From contig JAURFT010000004.1 in assembly GCA_030834185.1 (NCBI GenBank), positions 1-62,634 on the forward strand: 62,634 bases of DNA. The letters are read 5' to 3'. Position numbers and translations under genes: made by a program. Positions 16,186-25,699 of this stretch are shown here, piece by piece. The notes under the pieces were generated by a model. It searched no databases. It was not told where the DNA came from and saw only the letters and a list, made by a program, of their open reading frames with translations. Within the stretch, counting starts at the first letter, position 1, and every line of letters begins with the position of its first letter. This DNA is from Candidatus Nanopelagicales bacterium. Its GTDB lineage: Bacteria > Actinomycetota > Actinomycetes > S36-B12 > UBA5976.

Positions 16186-16785
16186 TTATTTAAGCCTAGC
16201 TTTAGTTTCTGAACTGTGAATCATTTCTCCAACTGCATAATCAGCAATTACGCTGGTAAATTTATGAACTTCATCATCAGTATATGTCTCATCTTTATGT
16301 CTAGTGGGCAAAGTGCCACAAAGATCTGCTACAAACTTAACTCGATAATCGTGAGCAGCAGCATCGAATGCAGTGGCCAATATGCAAACATTAAAGGTAA
16401 ATCCACTGAGCCATACTTCATCGATTGAATTTTCTTTCAGTACGATATCCAGATCAGTGGCATAAAACGAACTATGTCTGGGTTTGAAAATGACGTAATC
16501 TTGTTCCAAAATTTCTAGTCGGCCATCCAGTTCGGCCCATTCCCCCAAGAAGGCTGCGTTCATCCCAGCATATTTCTCTGAGGTTCGTGTACCGAGTGAT
16601 AACTGTGGTCGAATTAGTCGGCTCATCCAAATTACGGGAAGTTTCCTACTTCGAAAATTACGCGCAGTCTCATTTATGCCAGCGATAATTTCATCTGAGC
16701 CTTTGACTGAAAATGGTGCGTTCGGTGCAGAAAAACGTCTAAGTGGATCAACCACAATAAATGCTTTTGATTTAGTTTCAGACAC
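16186..16785 (-). CDS. Single-domain isochorismatase-like cysteine hydrolase
   Basis: A 199-residue hydrolase with the Asp13-Lys101-Cys134 triad (VVDPLRRF, KPRHSSF, FTFNVCIL). The SSFYATDLDIVL segment closely resembles both domains of the fused hydrolase at 6065, so all three belong to one subfamily that has expanded within the island. Members of the family cleave small amides and ureides and release ammonia. It is divergent from the CoA ligase at 16901; the 115-bp gap should hold both promoters. Confidence 0.86.
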   Translation of the reverse strand: MSETKSKAFIVVDPLRRFSAPNAPFSVKGSDEIIAGINETARNFRSRKLPVIWMSRLIRPQLSLGTRTSEKYAGMNAAFLGEWAELDGRLEILEQDYVIFKPRHSSFYATDLDIVLKENSIDEVWLSGFTFNVCILATAFDAAAHDYRVKFVADLCGTLPTRHKDETYTDDEVHKFTSVIADYAVGEMIHSSETKARLK

Positions 16786-16900
16786 TGGAGAATTATCGCG
16801 ATATATCCGAGGCTTGTCCAGCCTATTGATTTCAATATGATTCTACCAACATGAGCAGCAACTGCTTTGTTTAGATTACTTAGGCCGAGAGTGGGTGCTT

Positions 16901-18283
16901 ATGGCTATAGAAGATTTGGAACAACTAATATTTAGAGATGAGCAAATAATAAATGCTGATCCAGCGCAGGTATTATGTTTTCAAGAGCAGCTCATGAAAA
17001 ATATGTTGCAATTGATTGCAAAGCAGCACCCGGTGTATCGCACCATGATCGCTGCCAAGCAAATTGAAATTCTGGATATAAAGTCTTTTGCAGATTTAGA
17101 TGAAGCATTTCCAGTAACAACCAAGGAAGAGTTTGTTGCCACCCCTATGTCTTATGTTCTGGAGGCTGATCCAGCAAATCAGAAGGATTATTTAAATTGG
17201 GATGTCACTTACACGGCTGGTACAAGTGGAGTTCCTGCACCAGTTTTTCAAAGTGCTTACGACTTTAAAGGTGTCCTGTTTGCTCATTTACGCATGGCTA
17301 AGTTACGTGGTATGGATCGTACTGACACGATATTCAATCTTTACCCACTGGCACCGTATCCACATGGTGGCTGGATTCGTCCATCACAAGCCGCCGCAGT
17401 GATTGGTGCCTCTGCGGTGGTTGGAATGTCAGGCAGCACATCTTCGTCTTTTCCAGTTTTGCGAAGGTTTGAAGAAGTAGTTGACTTAGTTGCCGCAAGT
17501 AACCCGTCCGTAGTATGGGGTGTTCCGAGTTATGTGTTAAAAGTATTGCGAGAGCTGGAAAAAAATAAGGTTCAAATTCCGCGGTTACGCTTAATTAACG
17601 TTAGCGGGGAGCCTTGTGGACCTAAATTGCGCGCACACCTATTGCAATCTGCCCAACATGTTTCAAATTTGCCCGTAACAGTCTCTGATAGTTTAGGTGC
17701 AACCGAAATGCAGTTCTCGTTAGTGGAATGCAGTGGTGGATTTGGGTTCCATAACCCAGTTCCTGAGATAGCTAGATTAAGTGTGATAGATCACAATGGA
17801 ATCGAGTTGCCTGATGGCATTGCTGGCAAACTGCAAGTGACACACCTAAATCGACGTGGCACAGTTCTGATCAAATATCTATTGGGTGATATCGCAATCA
17901 TGGACCAATCGCCTTGTCCGGGCTGCGGTTGGACAGGTGGCAGAATTATTAAACACCTTGGCCGTGAAGGAAAGTTTGTAAAAGTCCGCGGCCAAATGGT
18001 TAACACTCAAGCAATAATGGATTATCTAGAATCACTTGACTACATTTTGGATTACAAGGTGTCAATCAGCCAAGATGTGTCAACTGGCCTGGATCAAATG
18101 TCAGTTGACTTGGCTACCAAAACTGGTAACCTCTCAGTTGATGACAGGACAACCTTGTTAGCCCAATTAAGTGACCTAGCCGGACTGCGACTAAAAGTTG
18201 ATCTAGTTGAGTTAAATCAAATCTGGGAGCCAGAAGCAGGGATGAAGCCAAAACGCTTCGTTGATCTTCGAATTGCAAACTGA
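16901..18283 (+). CDS. PaaK-like adenylate-forming acyl/aryl-CoA ligase (copy 2)
   Basis: A 460-residue paralog of the ligase at 7304, with the same motif order: TAGTSGVPAP P-loop, SGEP, DSLGATE, IKYLLGD, a CxxC pair (CPGCGWTGGR), EGKFVKVRG and MKPKRFVDLR with the catalytic Lys. All active-site elements look intact. The ATG giving MAIEDLEQ is used; a GTG two codons upstream (16895) is in frame. As in the first module, a cysteine hydrolase and amidohydrolases are its direct neighbours, suggesting parallel substrates or successive steps. Confidence 0.85.
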   Translation: MAIEDLEQLIFRDEQIINADPAQVLCFQEQLMKNMLQLIAKQHPVYRTMIAAKQIEILDIKSFADLDEAFPVTTKEEFVATPMSYVLEADPANQKDYLNWDVTYTAGTSGVPAPVFQSAYDFKGVLFAHLRMAKLRGMDRTDTIFNLYPLAPYPHGGWIRPSQAAAVIGASAVVGMSGSTSSSFPVLRRFEEVVDLVAASNPSVVWGVPSYVLKVLRELEKNKVQIPRLRLINVSGEPCGPKLRAHLLQSAQHVSNLPVTVSDSLGATEMQFSLVECSGGFGFHNPVPEIARLSVIDHNGIELPDGIAGKLQVTHLNRRGTVLIKYLLGDIAIMDQSPCPGCGWTGGRIIKHLGREGKFVKVRGQMVNTQAIMDYLESLDYILDYKVSISQDVSTGLDQMSVDLATKTGNLSVDDRTTLLAQLSDLAGLRLKVDLVELNQIWEPEAGMKPKRFVDLRIAN

Positions 18284-18331
18284 TTAACTATCTCCTCATT
18301 CCCCCCAACACGATTGGAAGCGAATCAAGAA

Positions 18332-19180
18332 ATGATTATTGATGCCGTGTGCAACATGTTTACGCCTGAAATTTACCAATCTCGGCCAGATTGGACTAGA
18401 AAATTTCATACTCAGAAAATGAAAGTTGCTGGAGCAGTGCTTGATGGTGTCAGTATAAGTGAGCACGTTGAACTGCTAAATAAAGCTGGAATTAGTAAAG
18501 CCTTATTGATTGCAGCAAAACTTGGTAGACGTGGACTAGAAGACTCTTGGGAGTTAGATGCCGCAACTGTGGCATCTGCTTGTGAAGCTGAGCCAGATGT
18601 CTTTAAGGGATTAATGGGCATCAATCCATTTGATAGCGTTAAAGGAACCAAGGAGCTAGAAATATTTGTTAAGAATTATGGCTTTGTTGGTGCACATCTA
18701 TATCCACACTGGTTTGAAGAAGCTCCAGATAACAGAATATATTACCCATTTTATGCAAAATGTGTTGAGCTGAATATTCCAATTCAGATGCAGGTAGGCC
18801 GCTGCCAGCGCTATGCACATGAACGACCAATGCGAAATGTTGGCTTCCCCAGCAGTGTAGATCGAATAGCTTGCCATTTTCCTGACCTGAAACTTATTGG
18901 CATCCACGTTGGCTGGCCATGGACTGAGGAGATGATCTCAGTTGCTGACAAGCACGAAAATGTGTTTATTGGCACTGATGCTTATGCGCCAAAATATCTA
19001 GGTGACTCGTTAATTAATTACATCAACTCATGGGGAATGAAAAAAGTTATTTTTGGTACTGATTGGCCAGTAATTCCATTTGATCGAGCAGTAAAAGAAA
19101 CAAAGGATTTAGGGCTAAGCGATGAAGCACTGGAGCACCTGTTTACATTGAATACTCAACGAATTTATGGATTGGAATAA
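18332..19180 (+). CDS. Amidohydrolase_2 family protein (B1), degenerate HxH site
   Basis: A TIM-barrel protein of about 282 residues in the amidohydrolase_2 group. It keeps IHVGWPW and the strand-8 Asp (FGTDWPV), but the strand-1 HxH is replaced: IIDAVCNMF has no His. The strand-5 position normally IHxG reads MQVG. B3 (20033) shows the same losses. ATG 18332 is chosen because GGAAG lies 11 nt upstream and the protein then starts MIID at strand 1; a TTG at 18314 would add six residues. Metal-independent catalysis or an altered metal site is possible. Co-transcribed with B2. Confidence 0.8.
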   Translation: MIIDAVCNMFTPEIYQSRPDWTRKFHTQKMKVAGAVLDGVSISEHVELLNKAGISKALLIAAKLGRRGLEDSWELDAATVASACEAEPDVFKGLMGINPFDSVKGTKELEIFVKNYGFVGAHLYPHWFEEAPDNRIYYPFYAKCVELNIPIQMQVGRCQRYAHERPMRNVGFPSSVDRIACHFPDLKLIGIHVGWPWTEEMISVADKHENVFIGTDAYAPKYLGDSLINYINSWGMKKVIFGTDWPVIPFDRAVKETKDLGLSDEALEHLFTLNTQRIYGLE

Positions 19181-19183
19181 GGC

Positions 19184-20044
19184 ATGAGCGAATTAATTAT
19201 CGATGTATCAGTTCATTTAAATGACCAGTCAGCCAAAAGCGCACAGGCCCAATGGGAGCGTCCGCTTTTGAATCGAATTCATACTCCACACACGCATGGC
19301 AGCAAACCAATCTCACTTGATGACCAAGTAAGCCAGATGGACCAAGCTGGCATAACCGCAGCTTTATTAGTTGCTACAAAAGTTGGTCGAGCTGGTCTTC
19401 CTGGCAGCTGGCACGTTGATCCAGCTGTTGTGCTCGAAGCAACTACAAAATATCCAAAGCGATTTTTTGGTCTCATGGGAATTGATCCATTTGCTGGCAT
19501 GAATGGCGTAAAAGAACTAGAGCGCTATATCGTGGATCATGGCTTTGTTGGTGCTCATGTTGTTCCACACTGGTTTGGTCTTAGCCCAGATGATGAAAGA
19601 CTGTTTCCGTTTTATGCTAAGTGTCTTGAACTTGATATCCCAATTCAAATCCATATTGGTTCATCGCTAATTCACACACCAGCTCAACAGTTGCCAAGTT
19701 TAGGAAGTCCAAACAGCTTAGATGAGATTGCTTACACGATGCCATTTTTGAAAATGGTTGCAACCAATAGTGGTTGGCCATGGGTGGAAGAGTTGATTTC
19801 AGCTTCGAACAAGCATGAGAATATTTATGTTGTGGTAGATAAGCACCCAATCTCTGCTCTTGGTTGGCCCATGTTTAATTTCCTAAAATCATGGGGCATG
19901 AACAGGGTGCTTTTTGGTGCTGACTTCCCATCTCGCAGGTATGAAGAAGTGCTAGCTGAAGTTAATTCATTAGGTCTACCAGAAAAAGCAAGGCCAGGAT
20001 TAATGGGACAAAATGCAGTTGATCTCTACAAATTAAACTTTTGA
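19184..20044 (+). CDS. Amidohydrolase_2 family protein (B2), degenerate metal site
   Basis: A 286-residue paralog of B1, starting 3 nt after it. Strand 1 reads LIIDVSVHL (no HxH). Strand 5 retains a His (IQIHIG). The HVGWPW block of B1/B3 is NSGWPW here, so a different His has been lost, and strand 8 is FGADFPS with its Asp. B1 and B2 therefore lack different subsets of the usual ligands. This invites the idea of a heteromer or a non-metal mechanism, but only sequence supports it. The 3' end overlaps the convergent B3 gene by 12 bp. Confidence 0.8.
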   Translation: MSELIIDVSVHLNDQSAKSAQAQWERPLLNRIHTPHTHGSKPISLDDQVSQMDQAGITAALLVATKVGRAGLPGSWHVDPAVVLEATTKYPKRFFGLMGIDPFAGMNGVKELERYIVDHGFVGAHVVPHWFGLSPDDERLFPFYAKCLELDIPIQIHIGSSLIHTPAQQLPSLGSPNSLDEIAYTMPFLKMVATNSGWPWVEELISASNKHENIYVVVDKHPISALGWPMFNFLKSWGMNRVLFGADFPSRRYEEVLAEVNSLGLPEKARPGLMGQNAVDLYKLNF

Positions 20045-20902
20045 ATCTAATTTGTAGAGCTTCAATGCGTTATCAGTCTCTAGCTTTCTTGCAATAGCCG
20101 GATCTAGTCCAAGCGCCGTCATCTCTGTGCGGGCAACGTCATACGGAACTACTGGGAAATCAGTACCAAACAGCACCTTGTCTTGGCCCCATGAACTCAA
20201 GTAATCAACTAGCACCTTTCCCCATTTGCTTGGGGCATGTCGGTCGGTTCCGATGTAAACATTCTTGTGCTTGTCAGCAACCGAGATCATTTCCTCAGTC
20301 CATGGCCAACCAACATGGATTCCAATAATTTTTAAGTCTGGAATGTCGCATGCCAACTTATCAATTGCTGATGGCCGATCCACACTTGGCATACGCTGCA
20401 ATGGTTCATAAATTCTCGAGTAACCAACTTGAATCTGTACTGGGATATCTAATTCAGCACACTTGGTGTAAAACGGATAGTAAATTGGATCATCTGGTGA
20501 TTTTTCATACCAATGCGGATAAAGGTGAGCACCAATAAAACCATGGTCAACAACCATACGCTCAAGTTCTTTCACACCACTAATCGAATCGTAAGGATTG
20601 ATGCCGTAAATTGCTGAGAAGTAATCTGGCTCTGCCTGTACAACCTCGAGGATCTTTTCAGGTGCAAGTGACCATGAACCAGGTAGGCCTTTTCTGCCAA
20701 GCTGTGCGGAAATTAGAAGTGCATGACCAAAGCCGTTTTCTTTGAGCATTTGGATCATTAAATCTATGGGAGTGCCATCAATTAAATATTGTGGCAACTT
20801 ATTTTTATTAGCATGAAACTTTCTTGTCCATTCAGGCCTAGACGCCACAACCTCTGGGGTGAAAAGGTTCGCCACAATATCAATTCCGCCGTTGATAGCC
20901 AA
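20033..20902 (-). CDS. Amidohydrolase_2 family protein (B3), degenerate HxH site
   Basis: A 289-residue paralog, closest to B1. Strand 1 is GIDIVANLF (no HxH), strand 5 is IQVGYS (no His), and IHVGWPW and FGTDFPV are kept. It shares with B1 the RPEWTRKFH/RPDWTRKFH block and the GAHLYPHW block, which may form part of the substrate pocket. Transcribed toward B2, on the opposite strand. It heads away from the deacetylase at 20954, whose stop is about 50 nt upstream of this start. Confidence 0.82.
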   Translation of the reverse strand: MAINGGIDIVANLFTPEVVASRPEWTRKFHANKNKLPQYLIDGTPIDLMIQMLKENGFGHALLISAQLGRKGLPGSWSLAPEKILEVVQAEPDYFSAIYGINPYDSISGVKELERMVVDHGFIGAHLYPHWYEKSPDDPIYYPFYTKCAELDIPVQIQVGYSRIYEPLQRMPSVDRPSAIDKLACDIPDLKIIGIHVGWPWTEEMISVADKHKNVYIGTDRHAPSKWGKVLVDYLSSWGQDKVLFGTDFPVVPYDVARTEMTALGLDPAIARKLETDNALKLYKLDSKV

Positions 20903-20953
20903 AATAATCCCTATCTCTTAATTTTTAGATGTTTAAGACTAACTTACTGAAAG

Positions 20954-21898
20954 CTATTGGTGCTGCTTTAGCCATACATTTGCAATATCGATTCGGCGAG
21001 CAAACCAAACCTGACCTTTTGCTTGGGCATAGTCAATAAATTCACGCAGCGCACTCATCCGAGCTGGTTGACCAATTAGTCGCGCATGTAAGCCAATTGA
21101 CATCATCTTGGGCGTGGCTTCACCTTCAAGCCATAACTCATCAAATGCCCGCTTTAGGTGATCAAGAAAGCCAGCTGGATCCGAATAGCCGGGTGACGTT
21201 GCGAATCTACCGTCATTTAATGTCAAGGAATAAGGTATGACTAAATGCTTTTTGGCATTCACCTCAGTGAAATATGGCAGGTCATCATTGTAGGAATCTG
21301 AGTCATAAACGAATCCACCCTCTTCAACCAATAACTCGCGAGTGTGCACGGATGGGCTGTATCGGCTGTACCAACCTAGCGGTCGTTGACCACAAGCTTT
21401 TTCAATTGTTTCCACCGACATGCGAATCTGTTCGCGCTCTTGTTCGCGAGTGAATTCCCACATTCGATCCCAGCGATAACCATGTCCAGCTGGTTCATGC
21501 TTTCGCTCTCGCACATAATCAGCAAACTCATTATGGCGAGCTAAAGCCATAGCTGTAGTGAATAAGGTGATTGGAATTTGATATTGATCAACAAGACGAG
21601 CAAGTCGCCAAATGCCAACTCTTGAGCCGTACTCAAAAACTGATTCGGCTGCTAAATCTCGAACCGTAGGGCCAGTCGAGGCTGGGGTTTCAAGCAATCC
21701 TTGCGGGTTCATGCCATCGCCGTTAAAGAAGGATAACTCTGATCCTTCTTCCCAGTTGAGAATAATGCTCACCGCTACTCTGGCGTTATTTGGCCAAACC
21801 GTCAGCGGTGCCTTTGCCCCGTAGCCAATCAAGTCTCGGACAGGTCCAGCATTATCTACTGGACCTGCGCCGATGTCACTGTTGCTAAGCATCGGCAT
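20954..21898 (-). CDS. PuuE-like polysaccharide deacetylase-fold hydrolase (allantoinase-type)
   Basis: A 314-residue protein of the polysaccharide-deacetylase fold, PuuE branch. The family's N-terminal block (DLIGYGAKAPLTVWPNNARV) and NWEEGSE are easy to see, followed by ITLFTTAMAL, AGHGYRWD and WYSRYSPS, and a late HARLIGQPARM. PuuE proteins hydrolyse allantoin or related cyclic ureides in the cytoplasm without being true chitin deacetylases, so a ring amide is the likely substrate type. It overlaps the M29-like gene by 1 nt, so the two are coupled. Confidence 0.82.
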   Translation of the reverse strand: MPMLSNSDIGAGPVDNAGPVRDLIGYGAKAPLTVWPNNARVAVSIILNWEEGSELSFFNGDGMNPQGLLETPASTGPTVRDLAAESVFEYGSRVGIWRLARLVDQYQIPITLFTTAMALARHNEFADYVRERKHEPAGHGYRWDRMWEFTREQEREQIRMSVETIEKACGQRPLGWYSRYSPSVHTRELLVEEGGFVYDSDSYNDDLPYFTEVNAKKHLVIPYSLTLNDGRFATSPGYSDPAGFLDHLKRAFDELWLEGEATPKMMSIGLHARLIGQPARMSALREFIDYAQAKGQVWFARRIDIANVWLKQHQ

Positions 21899-22872
21899 TA
21901 GCCAGTGTAAACAACTTTGCCATTTTCTACCAACAAGATTCCATCAACGTGAATTGTTGGCTTCATCATCAGAAGGTCAAGGTGAATGTCAGCTTTCACC
22001 GTACCGCCTACAACTGAGTTTCCAAGCGCGAAGTGTGATGTTCCAAGAGCTTTTTTATCCTCGGTGACATTTCCAGTGAAATCTGAAGCCGGATTAGTCC
22101 CAATAGAAAGTTCACCTAAGTTGTCACCGTTGACAATTGGAGCAATTATTCGCTTAAGTTCTTCGGCTTGTGGGCCTCCGGTGATCTCAACAGCTTTTCC
22201 TTTCTCAAATCGAACAGCAATTGGCTCAAGCAATCTTCCTAGCATGTGAGCTGATCCATCAGCAACTAAAATTCCCTCGCCAGTGCCTGGCACTGGACAT
22301 TGCCAAGATTCACCGCTTGGGAAACCAGAAACCTGACCTGGTTCACGGGCAAACGAAGCCCCACAGCCTGCAGTTACACCTTCGATTGAAGCTGTGAAGT
22401 CAGAACCAGCCTCACTTGTTACTTTAATAGTTTTGCCAGAAGTCATAATGTCAGAAAGCGGCTTAGTTATTTTATAAACTTCATCGTAATCTGCGAGACT
22501 TGACCCAGTCATTAAGAGGTCAGCCTTCATGCCAGTCATGACAATGCCTCGAGCGCCATTTTCTTTGAGTGCACGCCCAAACTCTTCTGTAAATCCAAGT
22601 CCAGTTGAAGTTGGTGAAATTATTACATCAGCACCCATGAGAGCCTGTGCCATGATTTTGGTTGCTGGCGCTCCAGCCAATACACGCCTGGGCATAATGA
22701 CCACGGTTGGCTCTGCTCCAACTGCTCTTGCAGCGGATGTGAGTGCTTGCACGATTGCGAAATCTGAATCATCATCTGCTGCGATCAATACCTGTTCATT
22801 GGGCTTTACTGCCAGCGACTGCTCTACTACTGCCTTTGCAGCCTTTGCTAGCTTGATTGCAATCCAGTCCAC
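21898..22872 (-). CDS. M29/NicX-like metalloenzyme
   Basis: A 324-residue protein of the thermophilic-aminopeptidase (M29) fold, which also includes 2,5-dihydroxypyridine 5,6-dioxygenase (NicX). The N-terminal half has the family's VKPNEQVLIAADDD block. The C-terminal half has GELSIGTNP, then His280 (SHFALG) and His297-x-Asp299 (DIHLDLLM), the His...His-x-Asp set that binds Fe in NicX and metals in M29 peptidases. Annotation pipelines would call it an aminopeptidase; the catabolic context makes a ring-cleaving or ring-hydrolysing role at least as likely. Coupled to the PuuE-like gene. Confidence 0.75.
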   Translation of the reverse strand: MDWIAIKLAKAAKAVVEQSLAVKPNEQVLIAADDDSDFAIVQALTSAARAVGAEPTVVIMPRRVLAGAPATKIMAQALMGADVIISPTSTGLGFTEEFGRALKENGARGIVMTGMKADLLMTGSSLADYDEVYKITKPLSDIMTSGKTIKVTSEAGSDFTASIEGVTAGCGASFAREPGQVSGFPSGESWQCPVPGTGEGILVADGSAHMLGRLLEPIAVRFEKGKAVEITGGPQAEELKRIIAPIVNGDNLGELSIGTNPASDFTGNVTEDKKALGTSHFALGNSVVGGTVKADIHLDLLMMKPTIHVDGILLVENGKVVYTG

Positions 22873-23036
22873 AAGACCTCTTCCTATCTAGTTAATAGTG
22901 ACAACCCTATGGCATAATCGAGGTCTAGTAAATAGTTTGCAGAAATGTTAATGATCAATGAGTTATTGGTTTTTAAACAGCTAGCCGCAAACATTCCGAA
23001 AAGTTTTTTGATGCATTACCTGAGAGGCAGCTAGTT

Positions 23037-24074
23037 ATGATCCCGGCGATAGACCTACATTCCCACTTTTGGCCGAGGGGCTTTCTTGAATCTTTAGCGA
23101 GCGGTAAGGAATGGTTTGGTTGGCAAAAGGTTTCCAAAGATGGCTTCAAGACAAGTATCAAAATTGGTGACGAAACATTATCATTCAAAGTTCCAAAGCA
23201 GGACTTAGTTGATCCTGCTGCCCGAACTCAAACAAGAATTGCCACCCAAGGCGTATCTCTAGAAGCTCCTATGGTGGTTGGATTTCTTTGGAACTACCAT
23301 CTTGGCAGATCTGATTCAGTTAAATTCTGCCGTGAGGTAAACGAAGAACTTTCAGAGGTGCAACGAGCATATCCAGAAAATTATCATGGGTTGGCAATGC
23401 TGCCAATGCAAAACAAAGATGCTGCAATCCAAGAAATAAAACATGCAGTAGATAATTTAGGGTTAACCTCATTCGCTATTGCCTCACATGTCAATGGCTC
23501 AAATCTTGATGCGAAGGACTCACTTGAAATAATTGAAGTGCTAGCAAAGGAGAATTTATCGCTATCAGTTCACCCTGAATTTTTTAATAAAATTGGAGAT
23601 CGAGATCGCTTGACCAGATATTATTTCAAAAGCTCTGTAGGCGCGCCCGCAGAATCTGGGATTGCTTTGCTTTCATTAGTTTATTCTGGAATTTTTGATA
23701 AGTACCCAGATTTTCGGGTGTCCTTTACTCACGGTGGTGGTTTTGCTCCCTATTCAATTGGTCGTAATCGTATTCGCTGGGAAGCTGAACCCACAGCAAG
23801 CAGAGCAACACTAAAGAGCCCAGAACATTATTTGCGTAACTGTTATGTTGATTGCCTAGTCCATGATGACTCGTCTTTCAAGTTTCTGCTTGATCGGATG
23901 GGGTCTGACCGAATTCTGGTTGGAACTGATTACCCATTTGATTGGGATCATCCCGGGGGTGCGGCTAATTGGATTCGAAACATGACCGATATCACCGACG
24001 ACACAAAGCGTGATTTACTCTGGAATACAGCTGCAAAATTCTTAAACACTTCCGTCCCTTATCGAGAGCTATGA
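23037..24074 (+). CDS. ACMSD-like amidohydrolase (A3)
   Basis: A 345-residue paralog of A1 and A2. All ligands are present: His8/His10 (DLHSHFWP), His179 (SVHPEF), catalytic-type His232 (THGGG) and Asp298 (GTDYPF). GAGAGG precedes the ATG. The stop overlaps the start of the aldehyde dehydrogenase (ATGA). An ACMSD-type decarboxylase coupled to an ALDH is the arrangement used in 3-hydroxyanthranilate and 2-nitrobenzoate degradation, where the semialdehyde product is oxidised next; here this is an analogy, not an assignment. Confidence 0.86.
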   Translation: MIPAIDLHSHFWPRGFLESLASGKEWFGWQKVSKDGFKTSIKIGDETLSFKVPKQDLVDPAARTQTRIATQGVSLEAPMVVGFLWNYHLGRSDSVKFCREVNEELSEVQRAYPENYHGLAMLPMQNKDAAIQEIKHAVDNLGLTSFAIASHVNGSNLDAKDSLEIIEVLAKENLSLSVHPEFFNKIGDRDRLTRYYFKSSVGAPAESGIALLSLVYSGIFDKYPDFRVSFTHGGGFAPYSIGRNRIRWEAEPTASRATLKSPEHYLRNCYVDCLVHDDSSFKFLLDRMGSDRILVGTDYPFDWDHPGGAANWIRNMTDITDDTKRDLLWNTAAKFLNTSVPYREL

Positions 24075-25693
24075 ATGTGACTACTTTAAATTATCCAATA
24101 AACACCACCCCCCGAGTTTTTTTGCCAGGTTCAAGTGATGTGACAGAAATTGGAGCAGCAATAACTCAGCTCTCAAATCAAGTCCATGAGCTCTCCTTGA
24201 TTATTGATGGTCGAAAGGTCAAGGGTGGTGGCGAACAGGTAAAGGTATTTTTGCCACATCGAAAAGATCAGCAATACGCTGAAATTGCGCTACCAACTAA
24301 AGCTCAGATCAACAGCGCTCTATCGAACACGCTAAAAGTCCGAGAAGCTTGGTCGAATACCAGCATGGCTGAGCGCGTCACCATATTTAACAAAATAGCA
24401 GATCTAATCGAATTTAAATACAAAAATTATCTTGTTGCAGCAACTATGGTGGGACAATCAAAAACTGTATTTCAAGGTGAGATCGATGCTGCTGCAGGAC
24501 TAATTGACTCAATTCGATTCAATACCAAATTTGCAGCTGAAATCGAGAAAATGCAACCACCTGAGAGTGAGATCACAAATATAACTTTAGATTATCGACC
24601 ACTAGAGGGATTTGTTTATTCAATAACACCTTTTAACTTCACCACAACAAGTGCAATTCTTTCTACTGCCCCAGCATTGATGGGAAATGTGGTGATTTGG
24701 AAGCCTTCGATCACTGCCATGCTACCAGCACATATCTTGATGGACATTTATCATGAAGCGGGTTTACCAGCAGGGGTTATCAATTTAGTTCCTGGTTACG
24801 GACCTGAAGTTAGTGAAGTGCTGTTAGAGGATGAGAATCTAGCTGGTATTTATTTCACTGGATCAACGAAAGTTTTTCGGCAACTTTGGAAAGACGTTGG
24901 CGACAATTTAGCTAAGTACCGAAACTTTCCCAGACTGGTTGGCGAAACTGGAGGTAAAGGTTTTGTGGTAGCACACCCAACTGCAGATCGCGACAAATTG
25001 GTATCGGCATTGATACGAAGTGCATTCGAATATCAAGGGCAAAAATGCTCTGCTTGTTCAAGAGCTTACATAGCCCAATCGGTCTGGAACGATATCTCTG
25101 AGCAACTAATTTCCACAATTGCCAACCTAAAATTTGGCCAGATCGAAGATTTTAAAAACTTTATGGGTGCGGTAATTGATCAAGCGTCATTTAACCGCTT
25201 ACACACTGTACTAAAAGAAATTGCTGGTGATGGTGATATCAAGGTCTTAGCTGGCGGTAAGACAAGCGATGAAGTTGGTTACTTTGTCGAACCAACATTA
25301 TTACTCTCCAATAACTTAGGCCACCGAATATTTTCAGATGAATACTTTGGCCCTATCTTGGCAGTTCATGTATTCCCTGATGAACAATATGAATCAATCC
25401 TTAACGCGATTGATTCATCTTCGCCATATGCTTTAACTGGTGCGATATTTGCTACCGATGAAGCTGCAATTAGATTTTCATTAGATAAATTACGCAATGC
25501 AGCTGGAAGCATGAATGTAAATGACAAACCAACTGGAGCTGTCATGGGAAAGCATCCGTTTGGTGGATCTAGAGCATCAGGCACAAACGACAAAGCAGGA
25601 TCCTTGCAAGGCTTGCTACGTTGGACAAGTCCAAGAGTTGTTCGTACCGTAACTAACTCAACAACTGAAGTTTTGCATCCCCATCAAACTTAG
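24071..25693 (+). CDS. pruA: P5C dehydrogenase-type aldehyde dehydrogenase
   Basis: A 540-residue ALDH with the group-4 (L-glutamate gamma-semialdehyde dehydrogenase) hallmarks: ITPFNFTT, the RNFPRLVGETGGKGFVVAHP block with the general-base Glu, EYQGQKCSACSR with the catalytic Cys, and a C-terminal FGGSRASGTNDKAG. It would oxidise glutamate semialdehyde or a similar semialdehyde with NAD. No proline dehydrogenase is adjacent. Instead it is translationally coupled to an ACMSD-like amidohydrolase, which may mean it has been recruited for another semialdehyde. It converges with the SDR gene, 6 nt away. Confidence 0.85.
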   Translation: MNVTTLNYPINTTPRVFLPGSSDVTEIGAAITQLSNQVHELSLIIDGRKVKGGGEQVKVFLPHRKDQQYAEIALPTKAQINSALSNTLKVREAWSNTSMAERVTIFNKIADLIEFKYKNYLVAATMVGQSKTVFQGEIDAAAGLIDSIRFNTKFAAEIEKMQPPESEITNITLDYRPLEGFVYSITPFNFTTTSAILSTAPALMGNVVIWKPSITAMLPAHILMDIYHEAGLPAGVINLVPGYGPEVSEVLLEDENLAGIYFTGSTKVFRQLWKDVGDNLAKYRNFPRLVGETGGKGFVVAHPTADRDKLVSALIRSAFEYQGQKCSACSRAYIAQSVWNDISEQLISTIANLKFGQIEDFKNFMGAVIDQASFNRLHTVLKEIAGDGDIKVLAGGKTSDEVGYFVEPTLLLSNNLGHRIFSDEYFGPILAVHVFPDEQYESILNAIDSSSPYALTGAIFATDEAAIRFSLDKLRNAAGSMNVNDKPTGAVMGKHPFGGSRASGTNDKAGSLQGLLRWTSPRVVRTVTNSTTEVLHPHQT

Positions 25694-25699
25694 GGTGGA

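Noticed and set aside
16794-16803. Palindrome TATCGCGATA between the cysteine hydrolase and the CoA ligase
   Set aside because: Only 10 bp and no second copy found; could be an operator but is too short to claim.
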